The notes under the pieces are model-generated. The model made no database searches and was not told where the DNA came from. It worked only from the letters and a program-made list of their open reading frames with translations. From Cloeon dipterum (Eukaryota; Arthropoda; Insecta; Ephemeroptera; Baetidae): a stretch of 64,000 nt of DNA. Positions 1-9,407 of the stretch are shown in pieces. A program made the translations under genes and the position numbers. How positions within the stretch are numbered: position 1 is the first letter of the stretch; every line of letters starts with the position of its first letter. Location: NCBI RefSeq assembly GCF_949628265.1, contig NC_088786.1, positions 38,895,681-38,959,680 on the forward strand. The letters run 5' to 3'.

Positions 1-2015
1 CAGCTGGCACATCAAAAACGGACGAAATTTTGGATTTGATAACGAAATTGCAGGGATTAGTGAAGAAAATTAAATTTTCTCCTTCGTCAGGTGCTACCTC
101 GAGGTCAACTACGACTTCAAGCAGGCCGACGTTTCCAACTACCACCATTCCAGCTGGATTTGTAAATTTCGCGAGAGACATTACGCCTGTAGATCCGGGT
201 AATAATTTTGTGATATAATTTTTAATTATATAAACGTGCGTTTAATAGCTGCAAACAGGAAGTACTGCTATGAAGCTGTTTGTCCCGGTATTTACTGCAA
301 AGAAGAGGTCATTTTATGTTTAATTTTTATTTAGAGAAATTCAATTTAATTTGAAGCAGTGCATTTTTTCTAAGAAATTGTAGCTAAGAGGGTTGAAACT
401 GGTAGGGGTAGGCATCCCTTATACCCTTTAGCTGGTCAGGGGAGGTTGAGGCGAGTCTAACGGTGGGTAGTTTTTGCAATTCTGACGGTTAGAACCCGAG
501 ATTTGGAGATGCAAGTATTGGCAAAAACGCGAAAATTACGAATTTTTCGATTTTTTTCGTATTTTGCGAACTCCAAATCTCGGGTTCTAATGATCAGAAT
601 TGCAAAACCTACCCATCATTAGAAACATCTCAACCTACTCTGAATATCTAAAAGATTTTAAGGGTGTTTACCTTCAACCCCTTTCAACCCCCTTGCTAAA
701 AGTATCGCGGAAAAATGTACTCAGAAGCGTTTTTCGCGGGGTTTTAAAATATTTTAGCAATAAGTGGGTGGGGGTAGGCACCCCCTAAACCCTTTAGCTG
801 GCTTGGGAAGATTAAGAAGTGTTGAATGGTGGGTAGTTTGTACAATTTTAATTGTTTAAACCCGAGATTTGGAGTTATTAATGTTAACAAAATATCACGA
901 AAATCACCAATTTTTCGACTTTTTCCTATTTTCCAAACTCTAAATCTCGGGTTCTAATCATCAGAATTGCAAAAACTACCCATCATTAGAAACATCTCAA
1001 CCTACCCTAAATAGCTGATGAATTAAAAGGGTGCTAACCCTCCACCCCTTTCAACCCCCTTGCTGAAATGATGGCAGAAAAATGTTCTCAGAAGAGTTTT
1101 TCCGCGGGGTTTAAAATATTTTAGCAATTAGTGGGTTGGGGTAGGCACCCCTTAAACCATATAACGGGTTAGGGGATGTCAAGTCGAGTCGAATGGTGGG
1201 TAGTTTTTGGAATTCTGATTGTTAGGACCCGAGATTTGGAGTTTTAAATTGAGGAAAATATGAAATATTTGCAGTTTTTTTTATTTTTGAGGCGGCATTT
1301 CTCGAAAATAAATTAAATGTTTTGCTTTGCCAGGACATAACAAAATACGGAAAACTCAGGAGGGCAGGTAAAAAATCTCAGTTTGTTTTATTTAATTTTA
1401 GACTAATTTTTGTATCTCCATATTTAGTGCCCATTCCAAAAATCTACAGCTTGTGCAGCAACACGATCAGAATGTTTATTTCCATGAACAAAGTTGAGCA
1501 TGCGGTTTTAATAATTTATCCCATTTCTTCTAACGATTTTTTTTTTATTTTCCAGTACGACTTTAAGATGGCCGTCACAAGTTGCTGTCAGTACAACGGG
1601 ACACTGCAGTCGCTCAATGCGCCAGACGTCATTTCTTGCTTCCAAGAACTGATCAAGGCGGAAAAAAGTAGAAATTAAATTATAAATATTTTTTTAATTC
1701 GAATTAGAGCAAAAAAACATTTTCTGGACGAGTGGAATTTACTCGAAAGAGTGCGACGCGTACGTTTGGTGCCCAGAAAGGGAAATCGTGAGCGACGTCG
1801 GGCCGCAGAAGTGGCGCAAAGGCTTCCCCAACCGCACAGCCGGCGAATGTCTCGCCGTGCAAACCGGACAGGACAAGGAAGAGGAAAATGGACTCTTCAA
1901 CTTGATGTGCAACACGCCCAGCAGACACATGTGCTACGTAAATTATAAAATTAGGTTTTATTTGTTGTTTTTTAATTTTAATTCGCAGGGTTCGCCTGAA
2001 GTTATGTTCCATTAA
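1..2015 (+). CDS. Secreted C-type lectin-like protein, copy 1 (5' end outside window)
   Basis: Seven exons join without a frame break: <1-198, 249-307, 1334-1367, 1428-1492, 1556-1667, 1708-1937 and 1989-2015 (stop TAA). All introns begin GT and end AG. The 240 residues present hold a leucine-rich neck (DLITKLQGLVKKI), a Ser/Thr/Pro stalk, a Cys-rich linker (KYCYEAVC) and a full C-type lectin-like domain: the half with FKMAVTSCCQYNG, then FWTSG, YVWCP, GECLAV and a final MCY. The tail is GSPEVMFH. The usual WND calcium/sugar motif is absent and GFPN stands where EPN or QPD would be, so calcium-dependent sugar binding is doubtful (inference). The signal-peptide exon, by analogy with the next gene, lies upstream of the window. 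Exon phases match the gene at 3580 exactly, so the two are tandem paralogs. Likely immune or recognition role by family; unproven. Confidence 0.85.
360..1280. repeat. Family A dyad satellite, about 2.5 units
   Basis: Lies in an intron of the first lectin gene (308-1333). The marker CCCGAGATTTGGAG recurs near 495, 861 and 1228, a spacing of about 366 bp. Each marker is followed 60-90 bp later by its inverse CTCCAAATCTCGGG, so each unit folds on itself. Between units are GGGTAGGCACCCC and the inverse-type GGGTGCTTACCCTCCACCCC. Other copies lie at 7.3, 11.6, 13.1, 26.7 and 29.0 kb. Confidence 0.85.
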
Positions 2016-2093
2016 TTTAAGACCTCGAGGGTTCATCGCGGATTTTATCGATTTTGTTTATTTGAAAGGGAGCAAAAATTAGATCATTGTTTT

Positions 2094-2099
2094 AATAAA
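2094..2099 (+). terminator. Poly(A) signal of lectin copy 1
   Basis: AATAAA 79 bp after the stop codon at 2013-2015. Nothing else between the stop and this hexamer looks functional. Confidence 0.6.
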
Positions 2100-2101
2100 T
2101 A

Positions 2102-2330
2102 GAACTGTCTCCTTACTTGAAATCCTATTTTATTTCACTAAAAAAGAGTTTCCCTGAAAGGTTTCACACGCTGTTGGACAGATCTCGACCAGAGGAATCG
2201 AAATCTGCCAAGAAAATGTGCTCAAGACATGGAAATTTTGGAGGAAATTTGAATTTTTACTGCATCAAGCTCCTTTTTTACTGTTGCCAATTGAAGAGAC
2301 AAATTTCTTATCGATCATCTGCTTAAAAAT
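2102..2330 (+). repeat. Family E dispersed repeat
   Basis: Starts CTGTCTCCTTACTTGAAATC and includes GTTGGACAGATCTCGAC, AGAGGAATCG and TGCCAAGAAAATGTG. The same order of motifs recurs at 33.24-33.5 kb on this strand and, inverted, at 31.25-31.45 kb; a diverged relative is at 39.0-39.2 kb. No coding frame is shared among the copies. Confidence 0.75.
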
Positions 2331-2967
2331 TCAAATAATTTTCTATTTTCGGCTTGATTTGATCCACTTTAAACAGAAAATTGTGCATAAACTAAAAATA
2401 GAGAATATTAGATTTTTCGATAAGCCTTGAAAATTTCAGTTCATTGGCAATTTTGGTATTTCCTGCATGAATTAATATGATTAGATTTAAAAATAAGTCC
2501 TCAAGCCGACTAAATCTACTTCCTTTTAATTGAAAAAATTATAATTTACGTGGAAAAAAATTAAAATCTATTAAAAAATCAAATTTCGATGATTTATGGT
2601 AAAATGTAGATTTTTCTTGTATTTAACAAATCAATTTGTTTTATTGAAATACCTTTTTTGAAATTTTTTTGATCCGGCGAGTTTAAAAATTCAAAGAATA
2701 TAGAGAGGAAAATTCATCTGAAATTTGGAAAAGTGGGAAAATATAGCGGAAATGAAATCGACGTTCGAACGGCGCGGCAGCCATAACTGTGCTCTATATT
2801 CCGTGCATCATCAAGCACCGCATAAACGCATGGTTGCCAGCACCAAACACACCGTCAGAAGCGAAAATGCTGAATCTTTTTAACTCTTGCAACTCATAAA
2901 AACGTTTTGGTGAGAGAAAAACAACGAATTTAATTCCACTGTCAACATTTTCTGCTCTTTTTTTCTT
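2331..2967. other. AT-rich intergenic stretch
   Basis: Mostly AT-rich sequence with no supported exon. The only compositionally different part is about 2755-2870, slightly GC-richer, in the 5' flank of the second lectin gene. Confidence 0.5.
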
Positions 2968-3351
2968 AAAGACCGTCTTTTACGAAGTTTCTGAGCTCAC
3001 CAATCGATTCCTGAGGGTCGAATTAGGTAAAATTGACATTTTTCCCGTTAAAAAAAGTGCAGCGCGACGTGCGAACTTTTTTCCCGCCAAAACAATTGAA
3101 TGCGAGAATTGCGCATGCGTGAGAGCTGGTTTGACCACTTGCAGAGAGACCACCTGTACGAATTAATTCTTTGTCACGTCCGGCCAGCTCTGACGCATGC
3201 GCAGTCCTCGAAAATTCGTTAAAATTGTTTTGGCGGGAAAAAAATTCGCACGTCGCACCGCACTTTTTTAACGGGAAAAATGTCCATTTTACCTAATTCG
3301 ACCCTCAGGAATCGATTGGTGGGCTCAGAAAATCCGTCAAAGACGTCCTTA
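2968..3351. mobile_element. Family D foldback element, copy D1
   Basis: A ~380-bp inverted repeat. The left arm has AATCGATTCCTGAGGGTCGA, AATTAGGTAAAATTGAC and CCCGCCAAAACAATT; the right arm repeats these as reverse complements, ending with TTCGACCCTCAGGAATCGAT. The centre holds GCGCATGCGTGAGAGCTGG, an NRF1-like site. It sits directly upstream of the second lectin gene. A close copy is at 35370-35757. There is no transposase, so it is a non-autonomous foldback/MITE-type element. Confidence 0.85.
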
Positions 3352-3579
3352 AAATTTAATCTCGTTGAAAAATGTATTTCTGAAATATTTTGTTCAATTT
3401 CAAAATTTAAAACTCTCTCTCTGCTACATTTCAAAATTTTGCTCGCCAAAAAGCACGAATATGAGCAATTCGTCATAGCTGAAAGCGGATGTGCACCCAT
3501 GGGCTTTGTCGATCGCGTCACAAAACCGTATGTGCGCCGTTTTCCCACTTTCCCACACACCTCGCCTGCTTTCCCATCG
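3352..3579 (+). promoter_or_regulatory. Putative promoter / 5' leader of lectin copy 2
   Basis: 228 bp between the foldback element and the chosen start ATG at 3580. No canonical TATA box. Contains a short CTCTCTCTCTGC tract near 3413. An upstream in-frame ATG near 3500 would add a basic, non-hydrophobic leader before the signal peptide, so the later ATG is preferred. The transcription start is not determined. Confidence 0.4.
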
Positions 3580-6500
3580 ATGTGCACCAAATTTATATTT
3601 CTCATCGCGTACCTGGCGTTAATACTGGTAAGATTATTTGTTTATTATTTTTAAATTTCTTATTAGGTTTTTTATGCAGAAAGAATGTGATTGCGGCAAC
3701 TGGCGTCACGCGGAAAATGTGTTGGAGCTGCTCCACAAGCTGGAGGGCCTGGTGGAAAATCTGAAAGAACCAGAAAAGTCCGAAGACTCGTTGTCAGAGA
3801 CGACAACCCTGATTTCGACAACCCTGAAGGCCACTTCGACGACGACAAAGAAAGCGACGACTTTGGCGCCAGGAATGGTGCAAATCACAATGAAAAATTT
3901 CGTTCCTGGTATTATGAGAAAATATTTCATTGGTTTTTTGGCTTAATTATTTGTTTTCTAAAGATGCAAAGAAAAATTACTGCAATGAAGCCGTCTGCAC
4001 GTTGCCGGCTTGCTCGGAAAAGGTTTAATTTTTATTTAAATTGACCAGTTGCGTAAACCCTAAGTGTTCGAAGCTGCCAACAGATGGCGCCACCGTAGAC
4101 TTTCAATTTTAAGGCACTTCCGCTGCGATTTCAGATTCAATCTAGCTACTGTGCATTCTTCAATTAATTTGCTATTTTTTGACGTGCTGAAAACCAAAAT
4201 CGGTTCAGCCATTCGCCGTAGAAACGTTGGAAAAGATTTTTTATTTCAAAAAATAGTCTTTCACGATTCTACGGCGATTGGCTGATCCGATTTTGGTTTT
4301 CAGCACGTCAAAAAATAGCAAATTAATTGAAGAATGCACAGTAGCTAGATTGAGTCTGAAATCGCAGCGGAAGTGCCTTACAATCGAAAGTCTACGGTGG
4401 CGCCATCTGTTAATTGGCGGCTTCGAACACTTAGGGTTTATGCAACTGGTCAATTTAAAATGGATTTTTATTTTCTTTTTAGGACATTACTCGATATGGA
4501 CTCATGAGGAAAGCAGGTTGGTTAATTTAACATTTTAATTTTTTCTACTTTTAAAATGAATAAATTTATATTTTTTTGTTTTAATTTCAGTAAAGATGCC
4601 GAAAATCTACTCTGTCTGCGACGGTTTCAAAATGCTCATCTCCCTGCTTCGAGTGAGAATCCATGATATTTCCTAAAGACGTAATTAAAAAAAACAACGC
4701 AAAATTTTCAGTTACCAATCATTGCGGCGGGCGACAGTTGCTGCACTTACAATTCCAGCGTCGCTTCCTTCACCACGGATAAATTCTTGAATTGTTTCAA
4801 AGAACTACACCTGGCGGAAAAAAGTAAATGGAATGAAATTTTATAATAATTATTCCTTGGGCTGTGAAAAACGTGATTTGGACATTACAAAATTTTGGTT
4901 TTGGGGACCCAGTCGGGCCCCTATGGGCCCTAAACAGCTCGGATTTGTGTACCAATCGATACCCCTTGGTGGGACACGTCCATCCGTGTGCAGTGTTCCA
5001 AAATCAGACCATTTTTCGAATTTCTTTCTGAAAAAAGTTCGAAAAAAAATCAAAATTCTCAAATTCTTCCACGTGCTCCCGAATATAACGCCCAGCCAAC
5101 TCTAGGTATCGAATGAAGACAATTTTCCGGGTTTTGGAAAAAATGCTTTTTTCTAGTAGTGCAATTTTGCATTTTTTTTTTTCTAAAACCTGCCTTCCGG
5201 TCGCTTTATTTCACGATTGGAGCAAAAAAATTGACCAAACTAACGGTGAATCGACGCGGAATTTATCTGCAAACATTTTGAGACCAATTACAAACAGATC
5301 CGATCAAAATCCTAATTTTAAACTCGATTGAAAGTTTGAAAAACGTGTTATTTCGCACTTTTTCCCATAGAAAAATTAAAACCCGCCATTTTTTTCCGCA
5401 AATGCACACAGATTCACGTCTTTAATATTTCATCGCGCACGGAGGCCCAACGCCGGTCTGGAAACCAATTTCGAGCTCTCTCGCTTCCATAGAAATTTTA
5501 TTTTTTTTTAAATTCGACGAATTGATGGATTTCAAGTCACGAAGTCTCAAACGAATCGTCTTAACGAGCCCTACAACCTGACGTACCCTGACGACCTTTT
5601 TTCAGGGTACCCCACCCTGAGATCGGTCCCGGAGCCACTTTTCTCGGTTTTTCCGACGTCAAAAATAAACGAAAACAATTTAAATAAAAAAATCCTACAG
5701 AATAATTGCAAGGGAAGCTTCAAATAATTTTTTAAAACTTAGGTTCGCCTTGCAAACACAAAAATAGCCGCTAGTCTGGCGTGTCTGTGATGTGCAACAC
5801 AGCAATTTTAAGTTTTCCACGAAGCGGCCGCGGCCGGCGTGTGTGTCATTTTTTTTCCGCAAATGCACCCAGATTCCCGTCTTTAATATTTCACCGCACA
5901 CGCAGGCCCAACGCTGGTCTGGAAACCAATTTCGAGCTTTCTCGCGCCCATAGAAAAATTAAATTTCGTTTTTTACGGTTTTCCGACTTACGACTAAAAA
6001 GTGGTTTTATTTTTGTTAAAATTCGACGAATTGATGGATTTTAAGTCGCGACGTCTCAAACGAATCGTCTTAACGAGCCCTACCACCTGATGTACCCTTA
6101 AATAAATATTCCTTGGGCTGTGAAATTTTGCAGCATAAAAACGTGCAAAATTTTTGGAATTAATGTTAATTAATTTCTTACAAGAAATAAGAAAAAAAAA
6201 TCTCTCCCAAGTGGTAAAAAGACTAACAAAAATTAAATATTTTTAATAAATTAGAATCGAAAGCGGTGCAAGCGAACACGTTTTGGACGAGTGCGAAGTT
6301 CGCGCCGGAGTGCAACTCGTACGTTTGGTGCCCGGAAAAGGAAATAATCAAAGAAAGCGACCCCATGTGGAGGGGCGGATTTCCAAAACGCAGCTCGGGC
6401 GACTGCCTCGCCATCCAGGTCAACAACGCTGACCCCAAGGAAAACGGACTGTACAACTTCAACTGCAGCGTTGCCCTCGGATTCATGTGCTACGTAAGCC

Positions 6501-6839
6501 ATTTTTTTTTTGTTGTTCTCTAATTTGTTAATTTTCTATTCCTAAAATCATTTGAATATTGAACAAAAACATCTTGGTTTAATATTTAATTTTAATTTAT
6601 TTTCATTCATATTTTTAGAGGCGCTTAAAAACGTTACATGATTCAAAATAAAAATGAAAACCCTGGCTAAAAATCAAACAAACTTATTATTTTTATTTTT
6701 ATTAATTGTGGTTGAGCATATTTTTTTTAAATTAAGTTTTTGGACTACTCATATAAAGCAACAACCGTTTTATTATTTTTCTAATTGTTTGCTATTTTAT
6801 CAATTTTCGCAGGGGCCTGCTGAGATGATCGGCGACTGA
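3580..6839 (+). CDS. Secreted C-type lectin-like protein, copy 2 (complete)
   Basis: Eight exons: 3580-3627, 3680-3908, 3964-4022, 4483-4516, 4591-4652, 4712-4823, 6255-6493 and 6813-6839 (TGA). They give 269 residues, all with GT-AG introns. Residues 1-16 (MCTKFIFLIAYLALIL) are a signal peptide in their own exon. Then come a Cys-x-Cys and a leucine-zipper-like neck (about 22-46), a Thr-rich stalk (about 50-80), a linker NYCNEAVC and the lectin domain (about 125-261) with DSCCTYN, FWTSA (191-195), YVWCP, GDCLAI and MCY. The WND motif is lacking. The tail is GPAEMIGD. Exon sizes and phases (0,1,0,1,0,1,0) match the gene at 1-2015. Introns 3 and 6 are enlarged by a foldback element and a 1.2-kb insertion, but the coding sequence is intact. 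Neck and stalk suggest a secreted oligomer (inference). Ligand unknown. Confidence 0.88.
4040..4456. mobile_element. Family C palindromic MITE, copy C1
   Basis: Fills most of intron 3 (4023-4482) of the second lectin gene. It opens TTGACCAGTTGCGTAAACCC and closes with the near-perfect reverse complement GGGTTTATGCAACTGGTCAA. Both arms carry CAACAGATGGCGCCACC (the right arm slightly altered), ACTTCCGCTGCGATTTCAG and GACGTGCTGAAAACCAAAAT. The palindrome centre is near 4235. Spurious frames in the arms recur in every copy and are not genes. Confidence 0.9.
4851..6125 (+). mobile_element. Family J element, copy J1, with 19-bp flanking duplication
   Basis: TATTCCTTGGGCTGTGAAA occurs at 4851-4869 and 6107-6125, bracketing a 1237-bp insertion (4870-6106) in intron 6 of the second lectin gene. 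The body matches 15.01-16.07 kb and, inverted, 18.6-19.5 kb (e.g. CGTGATTTGGACATTAC, CCCTGAGATCGGTCC). Its 3' third is present twice: about 5387-5590 and again 5849-6100. Between the two lies a ~200-bp stretch shared only with the flank of the 15-kb copy. A long target duplication favours LINE-type insertion, but no poly(A) tail or coding frame is seen. Confidence 0.8.
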
Positions 6840-6880
6840 CACGATGCTCTTTTCATTCATTTAAAAATTCATCCGATGGC

Positions 6881-6886
6881 AATAAA
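6881..6886 (+). terminator. Poly(A) signal of lectin copy 2
   Basis: AATAAA 42 bp after the stop codon of the second lectin gene. A second hexamer, AATAAA, follows near 6928. Confidence 0.6.
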
Positions 6887-6899
6887 AATGTAGATCATA

Positions 6900-7334
6900 A
6901 ATCAAAATTCCCAGTTTAATTGCTTCAAATAAAGAAACAATTCCATGCTGATTTTTACTGCAGTTAAAAATTCGGGGAAATATTGCATTTTACGACCCTC
7001 TTAATTTTGTTCACGGTTGGAAGCGAACCAGCAGCAGGCTGCACACTGCACAGCGGATGTTGTGTCATCCATCCACACTCCACATCCACACAACGAGCAC
7101 GCGCTGAAACTGCAAGCACATCGGTACAATAATTATTATTTCTTTGCGGCAGAAAATGTTAAGAGTTTTTGTCTATTCAGTATATTTTTAACCCTCGGTT
7201 TTCAGGTCAATTTTGATTATTTAACTAAACAGATGATAACCAAAGAAAATGAGTTTTTGCTGAAATAAATTAGGGTTGATTTTAAATGTGATTCCAAGTT
7301 AATAAAAATTGAAAAAAACAAGACATTTATCGAT
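6900..7334. other. Intergenic, no gene seen
   Basis: AT-rich, with one GC-richer patch at about 7015-7125 rich in CACA and CCAT motifs. No exon with splice signals supported. Confidence 0.4.
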
Positions 7335-8290
7335 TTTTGGGTTTTTTGCACATCCAAATCTCAGGTTCTAACCAACAGAATTGCACAAACTACCCACCGT
7401 TGGACTCGTCTTGACCTCCACTAACCAGCCAAAGTGTTAATGGGGTGCTTACCCCCATTCCCTTTCATCCCCATTGCTACAGTTTTGAGAATAAAATTTT
7501 TTGCATCCTTTAAAATATTTTAAATTTTCCAAAATTTTTTTTAATTACTATCCTGTCCCTTCTTTCAAAAGAAATGAAGAAAAAAAATTTAAATTAAAAC
7601 ATCAGGATTTGTGATATATTTTTATTATTTTTTGAGGTGTTTGAAGGACAGCAAAAATTATGGGTGGAGGGTAGGCACCCCTAAAACCCTTTAGATAGTT
7701 AGGGGAGATAGAGACGAGTCCAACTGTGGGTAGTTTTTGCAATTCTGGTTGCTAGAACCAGAGATTCGGAGTTCGCAGAATTGGAAAAAAACACGAAAAT
7801 CTCGAATTTTTCGCCTTTTTCGTATTTTTGAGGCTCTAAATCTCGGGTTCCAATAATCGGAATTACAAAAAGAAACCATCTTTAGACACATCTTAATCTA
7901 CCCTGATTAGCTGTAGGGTGTAAGGGGTGCTCACCCTCCACCCTTTTCTTCCCCGTTGCTAAATATATAGCAGAAAAATGTACTCGGGAGCATCTTCCAT
8001 GGGTTTTTAAGTTATTTTAGCAATTAGTGGGTGAGGGTAGGCACCCCCTTAACCCATCAGCTGGTCAGGGGAGTTTGAGACGAGTTCAACGGTGGGTAGT
8101 TTTTGCAATTTTGATGCTTAAAACCCGAGATTTGGATGTGCAAAAACGCGAAAAAACGATATTTTTTCACTTTTCGTGATTTTTGAAAATTATAATCTCG
8201 GGTTTTTACCATCAGAATTGTTAAAAATACCCCTCGTTAGACTCGTCTCAATCTCTTCTGATGCACTGAAGTGTTTTTGTCGTGATAATT
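7335..8290. repeat. Family A dyad satellite
   Basis: Two to three units with inverse pairs of CCAAATCTCAGGTTCTAAC-type and CCCGAGATTTGG-type motifs (near 7355, 7755, 7835, 8122 and 8197), and GGGGTGCTTACCC / GGGTAGGCACCCC between them. Marker spacing 7755 to 8122 is about 367 bp, as in the copy at 0.4-1.3 kb. Confidence 0.8.
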
Positions 8291-8639
8291 TATTGCGTTT
8301 CAATTATTTGGAGCCTTAAAAACCCAAACAAACGTAATTATGTCTCTTCAATTTTCAAGTCAATTTGAAGCAGAATTGATTTTGGTTTTCAGCTCGTCAA
8401 ACGGGTTTTGGGAAAAATGACACAGATTGAAAAAAAGTTAAATAAATAAAACAACTCTTTAATTTCTCAGAAATGCAGTTTTGCTTTTTTTATTCTGAAA
8501 TTTCCCCGAAGTTTTCTGCTTTTTGCTGGAATGATTATGCATAAATCTCCAATGATTTGAAGCGATACAAATGAAAAATAGACCAGGTTAATAAGAAAAA
8601 TCGATTTGACGAGCTCTGAATAATTGCGTGGAAAACAAT

Positions 8640-8832
8640 ATGATTTGAGCAACTGATGCATCTGGGGGGAAAAAAAGCGGAGGCGGCAGCCCCGCGAGTT
8701 TGCGTTTTGCACGCAGATTTGATTAGCGGTAGGCTGCGGCGGCAAGGGAGCAGTGACAACCAACCGCTCTTTCGCCGTCTCTCACATCAGCCGCGCATTC
8801 CTCGCTCTGCACCTCCGGCTTTTCCTCTCAAG
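8640..8832 (+). promoter_or_regulatory. Candidate 5' untranslated exon and promoter of the RFamide-like gene
   Basis: A GC-rich island in AT-rich sequence, ending in a strong splice donor AAG|GTAAGAC (exon end 8832). The next good acceptor is TTTCAG at 9390-9395, 12 bp before the start ATG of the downstream gene. No TATA box; pyrimidine-rich CTCTTTCGCCGTCTCTCACA precedes the donor. The exon 5' end is not fixed. Confidence 0.45.
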
Positions 8833-9407
8833 GTAAGACACTCCCTGTCTGCGGAAAAAATCAGACTTACTAGAGAAAAAAGTAATTTCTTTTTATAAAT
8901 GGAAATTTAATTTAATTAAAATTATTTTTTATTTAATTTTCTGTTTTTTTCCTAAAATTCACGGTTTAAATATATTTAAAATAATTAATTAAATAGCAGA
9001 ACCCCAGAAAAAGTTCATCAAGTGCTGAATTTAATAATTTGTTTCTTATATCTAAAATTACATCATAAAAAATCCAACAAAAATTATTTTTAGAATCCTA
9101 TAAAACCTGTGAAGCGTTTTGAGTTTTTATCTGGGTGGAAAGAGGGATTTCTCATCGGCTGGTAGAGTGTTGCGATGACAAGCCGTGGCTCTCGCGCCCT
9201 CATTACACACAAACACCATTTTTCTGCTTATTTAATCTGCGGCTAATCTCGGAGATAATTATTTATCCCAGGCCGCCGCCAAGGCACTCAAGGCAGAGAA
9301 AAAGAAAGTTTGTTGGCTCGTACGTTGGCTCGTCCGTTGGCTGCACGCGCCTCGAAATAAACGTGTAAATACAACGAAAATGTGATTACTTTCAGGCTGC
9401 ATCGAGA

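Noticed and set aside
3500..3579. Upstream in-frame ATG for the second lectin gene
   Set aside because: It would place a basic, polar leader before the hydrophobic signal peptide; the ATG at 3580 gives a normal secretory start.
4064..4453. Recurring ~60-residue frame (RWRHRRLSILRHFRCDF) in several places on both strands
   Set aside because: It tracks the arms of the family C palindrome in every copy and appears in both strands of one element, so it is repeat-derived rather than a gene.
9150..9225. tRNA-like GGCTGGTAGAGTG stretch
   Set aside because: Resembles an A-box only; no B-box (GGTTCGAATCC-type) follows and no cloverleaf can be drawn.
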